Part shown: positions 1 through 8,346 of the stretch, in pieces
How the letters are laid out: each line of letters starts with the position of its first letter
How positions within the stretch are numbered: position 1 is the first letter of the stretch
Assembly (NCBI RefSeq): GCF_003049665.1
Contig: NZ_PYWM01000015.1
Coordinates: 1-64,000 of the forward strand
Direction: 5' to 3'
Source of the DNA: Lysinibacillus mangiferihumi
GTDB taxonomy: Bacteria > Bacillota > Bacilli > Bacillales_A > Planococcaceae
DNA: 64,000 nt
Position numbers and translations under genes: made by a program
The notes under the pieces: model-generated
Told to the model about the DNA's origin: nothing
Seen by the model: the letters and a program-made list of their open reading frames with translations, nothing else
The model's database searches: none

Positions 1-126
1 CGGAACAAAGTGAAATACCCGCGAAGAAAGAGGTTTTACCCGCGGAACAAAGTGAAATACCCGCGAAATGAGAGGTTTTACCCGCGGAACAAGGTGAAAT
101 ACCCGCGAAGAAAGAGGTTTTACCTG
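1..126. repeat. 42-bp tandem repeat, three units, cut by the window edge
   Basis: Three head-to-tail 42-bp units lie at 1-42, 43-84 and 85-126. The first and last differ mainly at single positions; the middle unit has three adjacent changes near 68-70. Each unit alternates the motif CCCGCG with GTTTTACC. Because 42 is a multiple of three, several frames stay open across the array: frame 1 reads through to a stop at 130-132, and the reverse strand also has an open frame. A second forward frame, reading like AEQSEIPAKKEVLP, is broken by a TGA in the middle unit. The array may be the end of a repetitive gene upstream or a non-coding intergenic repeat; the window edge prevents a decision. Confidence 0.8.
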
Positions 127-162
127 AAATAAAATTGTTAAATACGGATTATAAAAAAATTT

Positions 163-188
163 CGTGATACGTTCACGGGATTTTTTTT
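163..188 (+). terminator. weak hairpin with T-run
   Basis: CGTGA and TCACG pair around a 5-nt loop, followed by GGGA and eight T residues. The stem is short, so this is a weak intrinsic terminator candidate for whatever lies upstream of the window. The rest of 189-372 shows no gene. Confidence 0.35.
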
Positions 189-384
189 CGTAATTTATGG
201 ATTTAAAATAAGTATGGATAAGGAACAACCTAGTAGGTAATAAATATCGTGTTGACTATGGAGTGAATTGGTCAAAGGGTGAAAATAAAACCTATAAACT
301 TTGTTCTAACTTTTTTAATTTAGCTTACACTTACTATAGGACGAACTTTGTGTGGAGTAAGGGGGAAATAACATAGCGAAAAAA

Positions 385-1674
385 ATGGGAGTTGTGGCAC
401 TACTAATATTTGGTGCCTACGTTCTGGGCATGTATTGGTATATATTTCATAGTGGTGGTGGCACAATACCGCGAGCGTTTCAAGGCTCCGTTGCGGACCC
501 AGTTATGTTTATGTCTGAAAAAGAACTAAACTTAAGTCTGGAATATTCGAAAATACGAAATTTCTTATTTTTTGTAGTAACACCATTTGAATGGCTTGCT
601 TATATTGTGATTTTGTTAATGGGTGTTTCTCGCTATTTTGAAAAAGTTTCGACGTCCCAAACGAAAAGGAAGCTGTTACAAAATGCTGCCTATTTATTTT
701 TATTATCGTTTTTGCTGTATGTAGTCCTTTTCCCAATTGAATACTATCGTTACTATTTAAGTAAAAGCTATGGTATTAGCACTCAAGCTTTTCCGTCTTG
801 GATGCGTGATGGTGTCATTGATTTTTGGGTTAACTTTGGCATGACTTTTATTATCGTATCCGTTCTTTATTGGCTTATGAAAAAGAGTGCCAAGAGATGG
901 TGGCTATATGCGTGGATATTAACGATTCCCTTTACGATTTTTGTAATGTTTATTCAGCCTGTTGTGATTGATCCGTTATACAATGATTTTTATCCGCTAA
1001 AAAACAAGGAGCTAGAAACGAAGATATTAGCAATAGCAGAACAAGCTGATATTCCGGCAGAGCATGTGTATGAAGTGAATATGGCACAAAAGACCAATGC
1101 ATTAAATGCTTATGTGACGGGAATTGGTAGTAATTCAAGAATTGTGCTGTGGGATACGACGTTAAATCGTTTAACAGATAATGAAATTTTATTTATCATG
1201 GCGCATGAGATGGGGCATTATGTTGAGAAACATATTTATTTTGGCATTGCGGGTTATTTATTAATGACCTTAGTCGGGCTTTGGTTAACAGCGAAAATTA
1301 TGCGGTGGGTACTAGCCCGTTACGGACATGCATTAAAAATTACAAAAATAAGTGACATCCATTCTTTGCCACTATTTTTACTTATTACATCCTTTTTACT
1401 ATTTGCTTCGAGTCCTTTATCGAATTTTATATCAAGATATCAGGAAACGCGAGCCGATCAATATGCCATATCAATGATGGACGATCGTCAGGCAGCTGTA
1501 ACTGCATTCCAAAAGCTTACCATATCAGGATTGAGTGAAGTGAACCCACCGCTTCTTGTGAAATGGTTCCGCTATACGCATCCAACCATGCTTGACCGCA
1601 TTATGAAAGTAGCGGAAACCGAAGAACCAATCAAAGAAAAGCCGATAAAAGAAGAACAGAAAAAAACGAGGTAA
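385..1674 (+). CDS. M48 family membrane metalloprotease (Ste24-like)
   Basis: The 429-residue protein has about five to six hydrophobic segments and an N-terminal CAAX-protease-type membrane region. The zinc-binding motif HEMGH lies at about residues 274-278. A second conserved element with the third zinc ligand (ETRAD, Glu near 354) follows two transmembrane segments. This is the layout of Ste24/HtpX-type peptidases, which act on membrane proteins or peptides at the inner membrane. The C-terminal tail is rich in Lys and Glu. The start is uncertain. The ATG at 385 lies about 19 bases after the AGGGGG ribosome binding site. The reading frame also contains ATA at 373, at ideal spacing, which would give M-A-K-K-M-G. 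No ATG, GTG or TTG lies in frame between the upstream stop at 358 and 385. Confidence 0.85.
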   Translation: MGVVALLIFGAYVLGMYWYIFHSGGGTIPRAFQGSVADPVMFMSEKELNLSLEYSKIRNFLFFVVTPFEWLAYIVILLMGVSRYFEKVSTSQTKRKLLQNAAYLFLLSFLLYVVLFPIEYYRYYLSKSYGISTQAFPSWMRDGVIDFWVNFGMTFIIVSVLYWLMKKSAKRWWLYAWILTIPFTIFVMFIQPVVIDPLYNDFYPLKNKELETKILAIAEQADIPAEHVYEVNMAQKTNALNAYVTGIGSNSRIVLWDTTLNRLTDNEILFIMAHEMGHYVEKHIYFGIAGYLLMTLVGLWLTAKIMRWVLARYGHALKITKISDIHSLPLFLLITSFLLFASSPLSNFISRYQETRADQYAISMMDDRQAAVTAFQKLTISGLSEVNPPLLVKWFRYTHPTMLDRIMKVAETEEPIKEKPIKEEQKKTR

Positions 1675-1783
1675 TGATGGAAGTAAAATAATCCACAAGA
1701 GCCGAGGTTTTTCAGGAGAATAAATTGGGTATTCTAACGATAAGATGATTAAAATTTGTTCGTTTTAGAATGGTAGGGGATTT

Positions 1784-2599
1784 ATGCGCAATATTGTTAT
1801 TATAACGCTTGCATCCATTTTAATGGCATTTGCTTATAATTTTTTATTAATACCGCATGAGATTTTAAGTGGTGGATTAAGTGGGATTGCCATTATGCTT
1901 GGCATCGTTACGCCGTTGAACACAGGTGTGTTAAATCTTTTATTAAACTTGCCCTTGCTTATATTAGGTGTGATGAAGTTAGGGAAACGTTTTATTGCTT
2001 ATACCATTCTTTCAGTTGCAGTGATGTCTATCGCCCTGTTAATTATTCCGATTTATAAGGCAACACAGGAACCGATTTTAGCTTCCTTATTTGGTGGGGT
2101 TATTGTGGGTCTTTGTGTAGGTTTGATTTTTCGTGCGTCTGGCTCCTCAGGTGGCTTTGATATTATTGCGATGCTGTTGAGTCGCAAAAGGGATTTTCCA
2201 TTGGGGGTACTTATTTCAGCTATGAACGGGGTCGTAGTAGCGATTTCAGGTTTTGTTTTTAGTTGGGATGCCGCCTTGCTGACACTCGTTTCGATTTATG
2301 CCACTGGAAAAGTTGTTGATACCATCCATACGAGTAATATTAAACTGACGCTAATGATTATTACTAGCAACGGTGAAGATGTGAAACAACAACTGTTAAC
2401 TAGGCTGCATCGCGGGATTACGATGATGGATGCGAAAGGTGGCTATTCAGGAGAAGGGCGAAAAGTGCTGATTACCGTCATTACACGTTATCAGCTGGCT
2501 GAAGTGAAAAGCCTAATAAAAGAAGTAGATGCAAAAGCGTTTGTGAATATTTTGCAAACAACTGAAGTGATTGGTATGTTTGACCGCGGTTCCAAATGA
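1784..2599 (+). CDS. YitT family membrane protein (YitT membrane domain plus DUF2179)
   Basis: The protein has 271 residues. The first roughly 190 form five or so hydrophobic segments with the family-typical glycine-rich stretch LSGGLSGIAIM near residues 28-38 and SGSSGGFD near 120. The last 80 residues form the soluble DUF2179 domain, with GGYSGEGR near 215. Members are widespread Firmicute integral membrane proteins without a settled biochemical role. A GGTAGGGG ribosome binding site lies 5-12 bases before ATG. The gene stands alone, about 110 bases after the M48 gene, and is followed by a long inverted repeat. Confidence 0.85.
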   Translation: MRNIVIITLASILMAFAYNFLLIPHEILSGGLSGIAIMLGIVTPLNTGVLNLLLNLPLLILGVMKLGKRFIAYTILSVAVMSIALLIIPIYKATQEPILASLFGGVIVGLCVGLIFRASGSSGGFDIIAMLLSRKRDFPLGVLISAMNGVVVAISGFVFSWDAALLTLVSIYATGKVVDTIHTSNIKLTLMIITSNGEDVKQQLLTRLHRGITMMDAKGGYSGEGRKVLITVITRYQLAEVKSLIKEVDAKAFVNILQTTEVIGMFDRGSK

Positions 2600-2630
2600 T
2601 AAAAAGTTAAATCTTTGGAAAAAATGTATT

Positions 2631-2684
2631 TTAAAAACACACGTAATTGATTATACTATAATCGAACGTGTGTTTTTAAATTTT
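2631..2684 (+). terminator. inverted repeat / terminator after the YitT gene
   Basis: A 13-bp perfect stem (2631-2643 with 2667-2679) encloses a 23-nt loop and is followed by a run of T. The loop contains TATAAT-like sequence, so part of the element may also serve the next gene as a promoter, but no matching -35 box is visible. Confidence 0.55.
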
Positions 2685-2707
2685 TGAGCTTGAAGAAAGG
2701 AGTAAAC

Positions 2708-3064
2708 ATGCAAAAAGATATCATCCATACTTATTGTTTAAAGCTTCGTGGCACAACGCATGATTACAAGGACGAATGGCAGGCTGATCGCTATCATATC
2801 GGTGGCAAAATGTTTGCCATGATGGGCGGAGATGCTACGAGAAAGCCGATTATTACGTTAAAATGTGCACCTAGTCGTGCAGAAGAATTAAGAGAAACCT
2901 ATGAAGGGATTATTCCAGGTTACTACATGAACAAAACTCACTGGAATTCCATTTATTTAGATGCAAATATTCCGAACGAGTTACTTGAAAATTTAATTCA
3001 GCATTCCTATGAGCTCGTATTCGAAAAGCTAACAAAAAAAGCACAAAAGGAAATAGGTGTTTGA
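2708..3064 (+). CDS. MmcQ/YjbR-like family protein
   Basis: The protein is 118 residues from the chosen ATG, which follows AAAGGAG with 5-base spacing. A TTG at 2684 would add eight residues but has no site of its own. It matches the small MmcQ/YjbR (DUF419) fold in length and in its landmarks: an early conserved tryptophan and basic patch, GGKMFAMM, a lysine-cysteine in ITLKCAP, GYYMNKTHWNSI, and a C-terminal helix beginning LIQHSYELV. Family members have a CyaY-like fold and are annotated as possible DNA-binding proteins, without a firm function. It converges with the GIY-YIG gene. Confidence 0.75.
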   Translation: MQKDIIHTYCLKLRGTTHDYKDEWQADRYHIGGKMFAMMGGDATRKPIITLKCAPSRAEELRETYEGIIPGYYMNKTHWNSIYLDANIPNELLENLIQHSYELVFEKLTKKAQKEIGV

Positions 3065-3106
3065 GTGCCAGTCACTCAAACAATTCTTATACAATTTTTA
3101 AGAATT
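3065..3106. repeat. dispersed GTCACTCAAACAATT repeat, copy 1
   Basis: The segment begins GTGCCA and continues GTCACTCAAACAATT. It runs into an AATTCTTA/TAAGAATT inverted repeat (3082-3089 with 3099-3106) covering the last codons of the convergent GIY-YIG gene. Copy 2 is at 40166-40198 and a reverse-oriented copy is at 7211-7240. Confidence 0.7.
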
Positions 3107-3442
3107 ATAGCCTTGTTCACCATAAGGTTGTAGCTTTTCAAGCCATTTTTGTTCAAGCTTTTCGAGTTCTTTTTTGGCATCAAAAAATCCCTCTTCTTTC
3201 TGCTTCAAATACTCCACTACTTCGAGCTGAAAGGCATCCGTACCAAATGTATTGTAATCTGCTTGTAACGCTTTATTTGTATACGTATTTGTCTTTAGCA
3301 TAAACTGAAAGCCATTTAGGCGCTTTAAGTTGTTGAAGCTACCAACAAACACTTTGCCATTTTGTTTGTTCGTCATGGTAAAAACGCCCGCTTCAATTTT
3401 CATTTCTTTATAAAGTTCTTTTAATTCTTTTTTGTGGTCCAT
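3098..3442 (-). CDS. GIY-YIG nuclease superfamily protein
   Basis: The protein has 114 residues. The signature pair appears as GVF (near residue 19) and FVGSF (near residue 32), separated by the usual TNKQNGKV turn. A conserved glycine/phenylalanine segment and a Glu-bearing helix (FQLEVVEY) follow. The GIY and YIG tyrosines are both replaced by Phe (GVF and FVG), as seen in some stand-alone bacterial members; catalytic activity therefore cannot be assumed. It is followed downstream by the convergent MmcQ gene and shares its 5' neighbourhood with the DUF2087 gene 16 bases upstream, so the two probably form one transcript. Confidence 0.7.
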   Translation of the reverse strand: MDHKKELKELYKEMKIEAGVFTMTNKQNGKVFVGSFNNLKRLNGFQFMLKTNTYTNKALQADYNTFGTDAFQLEVVEYLKQKEEGFFDAKKELEKLEQKWLEKLQPYGEQGYNS

Positions 3443-3458
3443 TCATAACCCTACTTTC

Positions 3459-4214
3459 TTATTTTTTTACCCAATATGCACTACCATCATCCTGACGATC
3501 CATAAATCCATATTGAATTAAATAGCGACGAATTTGTACATAATCCTCATACATTGGCTGGATGATTGCATTGAGTTCCTTTTCTGTATAGTGTGTTGAC
3601 TCATCGAGAAGCTTTGTAATGGCACGGAGTACAACAATTTTATGCTTTTCTCGTTTTGGAAAGCGGACAAGCTCCTGCCCAATACCATTAGGGAAGTATT
3701 TAGCAAGTAGCTGTTGTTCTTCGGCCAAGGTGATGTTATAGCGATCATCCACCATCGTAGCTGTTTTGTGAATAGGGACAAAAGGTTCTTCCTTTTGACC
3801 TTGTTCTTTTAATAGTTCCATCATGGCAAGAAATGTTTTAGCCTGACGTTCTTTTTCTTTTAAGGCAAAACGATGGTGACGAATCGTTGTGGCACTGCCA
3901 ATTGCAAGCTCTTCTTTAATGGCCTGATCGGTTTTACCTTCGTAAAATAAACGCAAAATATGGCTTTGATGGTCCGTTAAGCCTGTCATTTTTTTATTTA
4001 ATCCATTTAAGTAGTGAAAAACAGATTGGTGTGCAGCCGAAATATGATGTTGCATAAATTTTTTTGCTTCATACAGGACATTTTCATGTGGATATATAAT
4101 CCCTTTTTCAATTTTCTCTCCACAAAGAAGGCAAGTGTAGTGTGTATCTTCATCTGTGTAGCCTTGTTTAATGTCCTCGATAGAAGCCTGCCAAAATAAT
4201 TGGTTTAGATCCAT
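3459..4214 (-). CDS. DUF2087-type HTH regulatory protein with N-terminal zinc-finger-like region
   Basis: The protein has 251 residues. An N-terminal CxxC (CLLC near residue 29) with a later HHISAAH cluster looks like a metal site. The middle (about 75-125) is a LuxR-like helix-turn-helix: GLTDHQSHILRLFYEGKTDQAIKEEL. The C-terminal third (about 160-251) matches DUF2087, with FPKREKHKIVVL and a final RRYLIQYGFMDR helix. I read it as a DNA-binding regulator; target and ligand are unknown. GAGGAGG lies just before ATG. The A/T-rich upstream stretch to 4300 should hold its promoter. It is followed by the GIY-YIG gene on the same strand. Confidence 0.7.
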   Translation of the reverse strand: MDLNQLFWQASIEDIKQGYTDEDTHYTCLLCGEKIEKGIIYPHENVLYEAKKFMQHHISAAHQSVFHYLNGLNKKMTGLTDHQSHILRLFYEGKTDQAIKEELAIGSATTIRHHRFALKEKERQAKTFLAMMELLKEQGQKEEPFVPIHKTATMVDDRYNITLAEEQQLLAKYFPNGIGQELVRFPKREKHKIVVLRAITKLLDESTHYTEKELNAIIQPMYEDYVQIRRYLIQYGFMDRQDDGSAYWVKK

Positions 4215-4300
4215 ATGGAACCTCCTCTGAAAAACAAACTTATTTAAATTTTGTTTGCTTATTTATATTTAAAATAACAAAACGTTTGTTAAAAAGCAAT

Positions 4301-4333
4301 AAAAATACACATCGCATTTATCGTCGATGTGTA
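4301..4333 (-). terminator. terminator of the LytTR/ABC operon
   Basis: On the minus strand, TACACATCG and CGATGTGTA form a 9-bp stem followed by a T-run (the AAAAA at 4301-4305). It lies directly after the permease stop codon. Confidence 0.75.
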
Positions 4334-4345
4334 CCTTGAATTAAC

Positions 4346-5220
4346 CTAGTGATTTTTCTTTTTGAAAATAATAATTGATAATAGAGCAAGGAGAACAATA
4401 GTTATTAAAATAATTATATAACTTGTAGTTAGGCTAACGGTATGGCCATTTAGCTCATAAATAATACCATAGTTCAGCTTATAGCTTTCCATATGCTCAG
4501 CAGGAACGCCGCCAAAAACGTTCGCAATCGAGCTTTCCATAAAGGCATTTCGCAATAGTAATGTAGTATGACTAATTGGAAAATACATGATTAGTTGTTG
4601 GGCAAAGCCAGGGAGGACGCCCACAGGGACATAAACGCCACATAAAAACCCGAGTACTGTACCAACGATTGTACTTAAAGTAGAAAAGGCATTTTGCGTG
4701 CTAACAAATAATACAAGAAACATATTAAATACGCTCGCAAGGAATACGGATAATAAAAGTATGCCAATCACTTTGATCAAGGCGCTAAAACTAAGTAGCT
4801 CTCCGCCAGTTGATACAATGAAAATCTCACAGCCTATTAGCGCTACGAGGGAGAACAGACAGCCGATGATAAAAGCGTTCAATACATAGCTTATTTGAAT
4901 CGTTGCGCGCGAAATAGGGGCTGTGAGAAAATCTGCAGTTGCTTTTGACTCCATATCGCGCACCGCAATGGCAAATGCACCTAAGGTTGTCGTAACAGCC
5001 ATCATGGATAATAGACCAGCAACAAGCCATTCATTGACCATTGTAATCAACTCAGGAGTAGCCTCTGTTACTTGCTCAATCGCATCCACCTGCATTTTTT
5101 GGAGAAAAATTGCGTAAAGAACAATCACAATAATGACGGAAAGCAGAGAGAAAAAGACTTGGGTTTTATCTCTTCTAAAAACTTTACTATTGCGCTTATT
5201 AAGCTAATCATTGCTTCCAT
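4346..5220 (-). pseudogene. ABC-2 type permease with an apparent 1-base frameshift near its start
   Basis: From GTG at 5128 downward the frame encodes 260 residues with six hydrophobic segments, typical of an ABC-2 permease that partners a DrrA-type ATPase. The same frame is open further upstream and reads LNKRNSKVFRRDKTQVFF, the usual permease N-terminus, but it hits a TAG before any start codon. The natural start is ATG 5220, nine bases after AAGGAG, in another frame that reads MEAMISLI and then goes wrong. Adding one T to the TT at 5196-5197 (one A on the coding strand) joins the two as MEAMISLIKRNSKVFRRDK. So the gene is either broken, recoded, or affected by a base-call error. With the frame restored it overlaps the ATPase gene by 17 bases. 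Confidence 0.75.
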
Positions 5221-6139
5221 TTGTACCATCTCCTTGTGCCATGATATGAATAAAGACATCATCCATCGTGCCCTTCATGACTTCAAAAGAGGCTAATAGG
5301 GGCTCGGCACTTTTTAAAAGTGTAAGTGCTGTCAGTGTAGAGCTAACTCGAACATAGAAAATGCCTAGCTTTTCTGTGTACGGTAAGGTATTTTCCTTAA
5401 GCCACTTCAGCCCTAATGAACGATCATGAAATACAAGTGCCATCTGGTCGTAGGCATATTTTGTTTTTAAAGCATCAGGGGTTCCTTCAGCGACAATACG
5501 ACCTTGTTTTAAGACAATCACCTGATGCGCCACTGCAGCTTCTTCCATATAGTGTGTTGTTAAAAATACGGTCATATTTGTTTCTGCCTGAAGTTGTTTG
5601 ATTGCTTGCCAAACAAATTGGCGTGTTTGGGGGTCGAGACCAGTTGTAGGCTCGTCTAAAAATAAAATTTGTGGTCGATGAATAAGTGCCCGAGCGATAT
5701 CCGCGCGTCTTTTTTGTCCGCCTGATAATGTCCCGTATTTTTGCAGTTCAATATCATCTAAATGTAAATAGGTCGAGACGAATTGATAATTTTTTGTCAG
5801 CTGTGCTTTCGATAAGCCATATGTTTTGCCGCGGTGCAGGATATTTTCTCGAACAGTTAATCGTTCATCTAGGAGGCTTTGTTGAAAAACAACGCCGATA
5901 GATTTGCGTATTTTTGCATTATGTGATTTATCATCAAGTGTATAACCGTTAATCGTAACGGTACCACTAGACTTTTGTAGTAGTGTACATAAAATTTCGA
6001 TGGTCGTCGATTTACCGGCGCCATTAGCACCTAAAAATGCAAAGAGGGAGCCCTGCTCCACCTTGAAAGAAATCCCTCTTACAGCTAAATGCTCGCCATA
6101 GTGCTTTTGTAAGTGGTCAACTTGAATGGCAAATGTCAT
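5204..6139 (-). CDS. ABC transporter ATP-binding protein (DrrA/CcmA type)
   Basis: The protein has 311 residues with a full nucleotide-binding domain: Walker A GANGAGKST near residue 38, Q-loop VVFQQSLLDE, signature LSGGQKRRADIARAL near 140, and Walker B ILFLDEPTTGLDP followed by the H-loop TTHYMEEA. The remaining roughly 80 C-terminal residues form the accessory domain seen in drug and lipid exporters of this class. It would power export through the adjacent ABC-2 permease. It lies third in a LytTR-DUF3021-ATPase-permease operon, starts 6 bases after DUF3021, and its end overlaps the permease start. Confidence 0.9.
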   Translation of the reverse strand: MTFAIQVDHLQKHYGEHLAVRGISFKVEQGSLFAFLGANGAGKSTTIEILCTLLQKSSGTVTINGYTLDDKSHNAKIRKSIGVVFQQSLLDERLTVRENILHRGKTYGLSKAQLTKNYQFVSTYLHLDDIELQKYGTLSGGQKRRADIARALIHRPQILFLDEPTTGLDPQTRQFVWQAIKQLQAETNMTVFLTTHYMEEAAVAHQVIVLKQGRIVAEGTPDALKTKYAYDQMALVFHDRSLGLKWLKENTLPYTEKLGIFYVRVSSTLTALTLLKSAEPLLASFEVMKGTMDDVFIHIMAQGDGTNGSND

Positions 6140-6145
6140 ATTCGT

Positions 6146-6550
6146 CTATTCCTTTCTTTTTTGGATTTCTTTATTGATTTCTTCAATATCGTTTTTTTGC
6201 AATACATATAAAATGCACCAAACGATGGAGTAAATGATAATTTCCACTACAAACACATACAGTATGCTCGAGTGCTCGAACCAACGCCCAAAATAACCAG
6301 CAATCATTACGCAACATGTCACAGCAATAAAATGTGCAATGAGTTGAATAGAAAATGTTAAACGTTCTATTTCAAAGATGAGGGATAGTGAACCTATTAC
6401 AACACCAAGTATGGCGGCAATGATTATTTGTTCGAAAAGTTCTGCTCCTACTATTGTTGAATGATTCGACATAATACTTACTGATACTAAAATGTAGGAT
6501 GAGCTTAGTGAAATCAGTAGTCCTATTATCATCATGCGTAATATTTTCAT
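6146..6550 (-). CDS. DUF3021 family membrane protein
   Basis: The protein has 134 residues and four predicted transmembrane segments, with a short charged C-terminal tail (NKEIQKRKE). Length and topology fit DUF3021, a family commonly encoded next to LytTR regulators. By analogy with Streptococcus LytTR regulatory systems, where a small membrane protein holds the regulator inactive, I infer that it controls the LytTR protein encoded one base upstream. Direct evidence for that is only the gene arrangement. Confidence 0.7.
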   Translation of the reverse strand: MKILRMMIIGLLISLSSSYILVSVSIMSNHSTIVGAELFEQIIIAAILGVVIGSLSLIFEIERLTFSIQLIAHFIAVTCCVMIAGYFGRWFEHSSILYVFVVEIIIYSIVWCILYVLQKNDIEEINKEIQKRKE

Positions 6551-6551
6551 A

Positions 6552-7001
6552 TTATAATTCCCTCCCTATACCTAATTGGCGTTTTAATTCTTTTAAATAT
6601 TTTCGGCTAACATGAATGGATACATCATTTTCAAGCAGTAACTCTGTTGCGCCAATTTTACCCATCTGAATAGATGAAATTTTATTGATATTGACGAGCG
6701 TCGATTTGCTGACTCTTGCAAAGTCTTTTGCTAATTGGGCTTCTAGCTCATATAACTTGCGTTTGGACTCAAATTCTTGCTCCTCGGTCTGCAAAAAAAC
6801 TTTTGCCCCTTCAGCATAAATCGAATAAATATCTGTGATTTTGAGTAGATGAATTTCTTGTTGTAAATAGCCATCAAGCATGGTTGTTTGGACTGCTTGT
6901 AATTGCTTCATCAATTTTTCAATTTGTTCGTTGTATTCTTTTGCATGTATATGAATCTCTGTTTCTTCTAGCGCACTATTAATGGTTAAATGAATTTTCA
7001 T
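6552..7001 (-). CDS. LytTR-domain transcriptional regulator
   Basis: The protein has 149 residues. The N-terminal 50 are a short helical region without a receiver domain. The C-terminal 100 match the LytTR DNA-binding fold: an I-x-SIYAEGAKVFL strand, a segment around KLYELEAQLAKDFARVSKSTLVNINKI, and the final VSRKYLKELKRQLG. It begins a four-gene operon with DUF3021 and an ABC exporter. Lack of a receiver domain means control is not by phosphorelay. AAAGGAGG lies 6 bases before ATG within a GGAGGCCTCC palindrome. Confidence 0.85.
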   Translation of the reverse strand: MKIHLTINSALEETEIHIHAKEYNEQIEKLMKQLQAVQTTMLDGYLQQEIHLLKITDIYSIYAEGAKVFLQTEEQEFESKRKLYELEAQLAKDFARVSKSTLVNINKISSIQMGKIGATELLLENDVSIHVSRKYLKELKRQLGIGREL

Positions 7002-7306
7002 TGGAGGCCTCCTTTGGTAATCGTATTACCTGATCTCGGGTAAAAGAAAAAGGCAGTATGTACTGAATCAGCTTAATATTAATGTAGCATAGAAATTTTT
7101 AGCGAAGGCAAATTGTTTAATAAGTGGTAAAAATTAATGACTAACAGGTTTGTTTTATACAACAACGGCAACTACCATCAATTATTTCCATTGCATTTAT
7201 TATTTTTTTGAACATTCAAAATTGTTTGAGTGACAGGCACGTAGAGTAGTAAATAGGGGATGTTCACGTCATAATAGAACTATTCATTCTTGAGGGGTTG
7301 CTAGCA
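7002..7306. other. divergent intergenic region
   Basis: The region separates the LytTR operon (leftward) from the AbrB-type gene (rightward) and must hold both promoters. I see no convincing -35/-10 pair. It contains copy 3 of the dispersed repeat at 7211-7240. Confidence 0.5.
7211..7240. repeat. dispersed GTCACTCAAACAATT repeat, reverse copy
   Basis: The reverse complement reads GTGCCT then GTCACTCAAACAATT, matching copies at 3065 and 40166 apart from one base in the GTGCC(A/T) lead. It continues TTGAATGTTC, so the flanking part differs between copies. Confidence 0.7.
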
Positions 7307-8341
7307 ATGTTTACATTTTATAAGCAGATGTTCCTAACACTATGTATAGGGTTGTTAGGAGCGCTTTTATTTCAACTTTTACATATTCCGATGCCGTGGT
7401 TGTTAGGGGCTATTGCCGCTGTACTTTGCGTGCAGTTATTTACAAACATACAGTTGCAATGGCATCGTTATTTCCGCAATATTGGATTAGTCGTGGCGGG
7501 CTACTCCATTGGATTTGCTTTTACTAAAGAAGCCATTCAGGATATTCAACAGTTTTTAGGCAGTATAATTGTGCTAAATATAATTTTTACTATTTTATTT
7601 TTTGCCATCAGTTTTTTAGTTGCAAGGCGTACGGATTTAGATTTTTCCACTGCGCTCACATGCTGTGTACCAGGAGGCATGACACAAATTATTGCATTTG
7701 CCGAGGAGCAAGGCAATATGAATATGGCTGTCATTACGTTTTATCAGGTATTGCGAGTCCTTTTAATCGTTGGCTTTGTGCCATTAATGGTGACAGGCAC
7801 TGGTGAAAATCTTGTCACGGTAGATGGAGTCTTTTCTTGGCAGTTGCTAACTTTACTACTTATTTGCGGCTTAGCAGGGTGGCTTGCTCAAAAGGTGAAA
7901 ATTCCAACAGGCTATATGTTAGGACCGGTATTTTTATTAATGGGGTTGAATATAGCAGAAGTTGCTGTGCCAAAGATGCCATTATCATTGCTGCATATAG
8001 CACAGCTAGTAATCGGTATTTATATTGGTCTTTTATTGAAAAAGGAAGACTTACATTTATCAAAGAAGCACATATTTTATGCTTTTGCGTCAGCAAGTCT
8101 TTTTATCGGTTCTGCTTATGTTTTATCTTTTGTGATGAAACATTTGTATAGCCTTGATTTCCGTACAGGATTTTTAAGTATTGTACCAGGAGGACTCGAT
8201 CAAATGGGCATTATAGCGGCTTCTGTACATGCAAATGTAACTATTGTGACCGCTTTTCAGCTATTTAGGGTATTGATAGTATCTGTCTTACTTGTCCCAT
8301 TGGTAAAGGTGTTTGTCAAAAAGGTGAAAGTTCATGACTAG
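7307..8341 (+). CDS. AbrB-type membrane protein (PF05145 family)
   Basis: The protein has 344 residues and about ten hydrophobic segments arranged as two similar halves. Each half has a proline-glycine-rich re-entrant motif: CVPGGMTQIIAFAEE near residue 125 and IVPGGLDQMGIIAAS near 293. This duplicated pattern defines the membrane AbrB family (once linked to ammonia monooxygenase by name only); it is unrelated to the DNA-binding AbrB. A transport role is likely but the substrate is unknown. The chosen ATG follows GAGGGG by 9 bases; a TTG at 7298 would abut the site. Confidence 0.8.
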   Translation: MFTFYKQMFLTLCIGLLGALLFQLLHIPMPWLLGAIAAVLCVQLFTNIQLQWHRYFRNIGLVVAGYSIGFAFTKEAIQDIQQFLGSIIVLNIIFTILFFAISFLVARRTDLDFSTALTCCVPGGMTQIIAFAEEQGNMNMAVITFYQVLRVLLIVGFVPLMVTGTGENLVTVDGVFSWQLLTLLLICGLAGWLAQKVKIPTGYMLGPVFLLMGLNIAEVAVPKMPLSLLHIAQLVIGIYIGLLLKKEDLHLSKKHIFYAFASASLFIGSAYVLSFVMKHLYSLDFRTGFLSIVPGGLDQMGIIAASVHANVTIVTAFQLFRVLIVSVLLVPLVKVFVKKVKVHD

Positions 8342-8346
8342 AGAAT

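Noticed and set aside
1..126. CRISPR array
   Set aside because: The units are directly abutting tandem copies without unique spacers.
7786..7806. GTGACAGGCAC inside the AbrB-type gene, similar to the dispersed repeat
   Set aside because: It encodes an ordinary VTGTG stretch, matches only 11 bases, and lacks the CAAACAATT part.
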